Of a stretch of 64,000 nucleotides of DNA, positions 63,718-64,000 are shown piece by piece. The notes beneath the pieces were generated by a model that worked only from the letters and a program-made list of their open reading frames with translations, did no database searches and was not told where the DNA came from. Positions within the stretch are counted from its first letter, which is position 1. Each line of letters begins with the position of its first letter. The DNA is from Diploptera punctata (lineage: Eukaryota; Arthropoda; Insecta; Blattodea; Blaberidae), in NCBI GenBank assembly GCA_030220185.1, contig JASPKZ010001601.1:1240001-1304000 (forward strand). The letters are read 5' to 3'. A program made the translations under genes and the position numbers.

Positions 63718-64000
63718 GTCTCATGAGTACCAATAGTTGTACTTAATGCAGTTTTTTATCGTGTTTTCAAATATGTATTCGGAATTTCTCCATCACCCAC
63801 AGTTTTTTTATTTCAATTTCAGTTAATGGATTTAAATACTTTTTTTTTCACAAATGTTTTTTCGTCCATTTGTCCATTGTAAAATAAAACCAAATGAGCT
63901 AACTCAGGAGATTTCAGCTATAGAAAAGAGATATCAAGGCAAATGGAATCCTAATATGCTGGCCGATTATTGTTGCGCCAACAAGAGGGATGCTCCACAG
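63718..64000 (+). repeat. dispersed repeat, second copy, runs off the window
   Basis: Matches 51186-51510. From 63908 an open frame reads EISAIEKRYQGKWNPNMLAD then YCCANKRDAPQ to the window edge. It lacks the upstream SDEHGE segment, which is replaced by unrelated AT-rich sequence. Confidence 0.6.

Overview
This window looks like repeat-dominated nuclear DNA from an insect. The protein remains closely resemble transposon-derived predicted proteins that I associate with cockroaches, Periplaneta americana in particular. That identification is from memory and unverified. I see no convincing host gene, rRNA gene or functional tRNA gene. Almost everything recognisable is a mobile element, a nested insertion or a tandem array; the rest is AT-rich unassigned sequence.

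Five groups of elements recur. (1) LINE family A is an endonuclease/reverse-transcriptase type non-LTR element with a YADD motif and a 3' end made of a small GAACC/GGTTC hairpin followed by (GTAA)n or (GTTA)n. Fourteen copies, all truncated, lie at 8.06, 10.2, 11.1, 13.6, 15.1, 20.6, 28.9, 40.9, 42.5, 45.0, 47.8, 50.1, 53.2 and 58.0 kb. (2) Family B LINEs have LFADDQ at the active site and (ATG)n or (GAA)n tails; they lie at 4.8, 5.7, 10.1-13.4, 26.3, 27.7, 44.0 and 53.7 kb. Other LINE remains lie at 23.2 and 46.9 kb, and RNase H fragments at 23.9 and 61.8 kb. (3) There are several tRNA-derived SINE families: A (nine copies plus a trace), B, C and single copies of others. (4) DNA elements include two mariner-superfamily relics with transposase remains (36.5 and 55.4 kb), a pogo-like relic (24.9 kb), a TA-flanked element (37.4 kb) and recurring non-autonomous repeats X and Y. 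(5) Penelope-like elements (GIY-YIG ORF at 59.0 kb, inverted-repeat copy at 60.5 kb) sit alongside long palindromic elements at 9.4, 49.2 and 62.9 kb.

Tandem arrays lie at 3.1 kb (48 bp x 3), 21.4 kb (about 40 bp), 31.7-35.5 kb (60 bp x about 64, open on both strands), 35.75 kb (about 64 bp), 48.6-50.0 kb (141 bp x about 5) and 57.9-58.7 kb (about 45 bp).

The most interesting signal links the Penelope-like tails to the palindromic elements. Both carry a CUGANGA / helix II / GAAAC arrangement with a short self-complementary helix III and a helix I whose bases change compensatorily between families. This is the layout of a hammerhead ribozyme. The palindromic elements have one constant end, one variable end and 12-14 bp target-site duplications, as retroposed copies do. 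A second unusual group places tRNA-like cloverleaf sequences between or inside AT-rich inverted repeats (3.7 and 9.2 kb). Many insertions can be ordered in time from nesting and target-site duplications.
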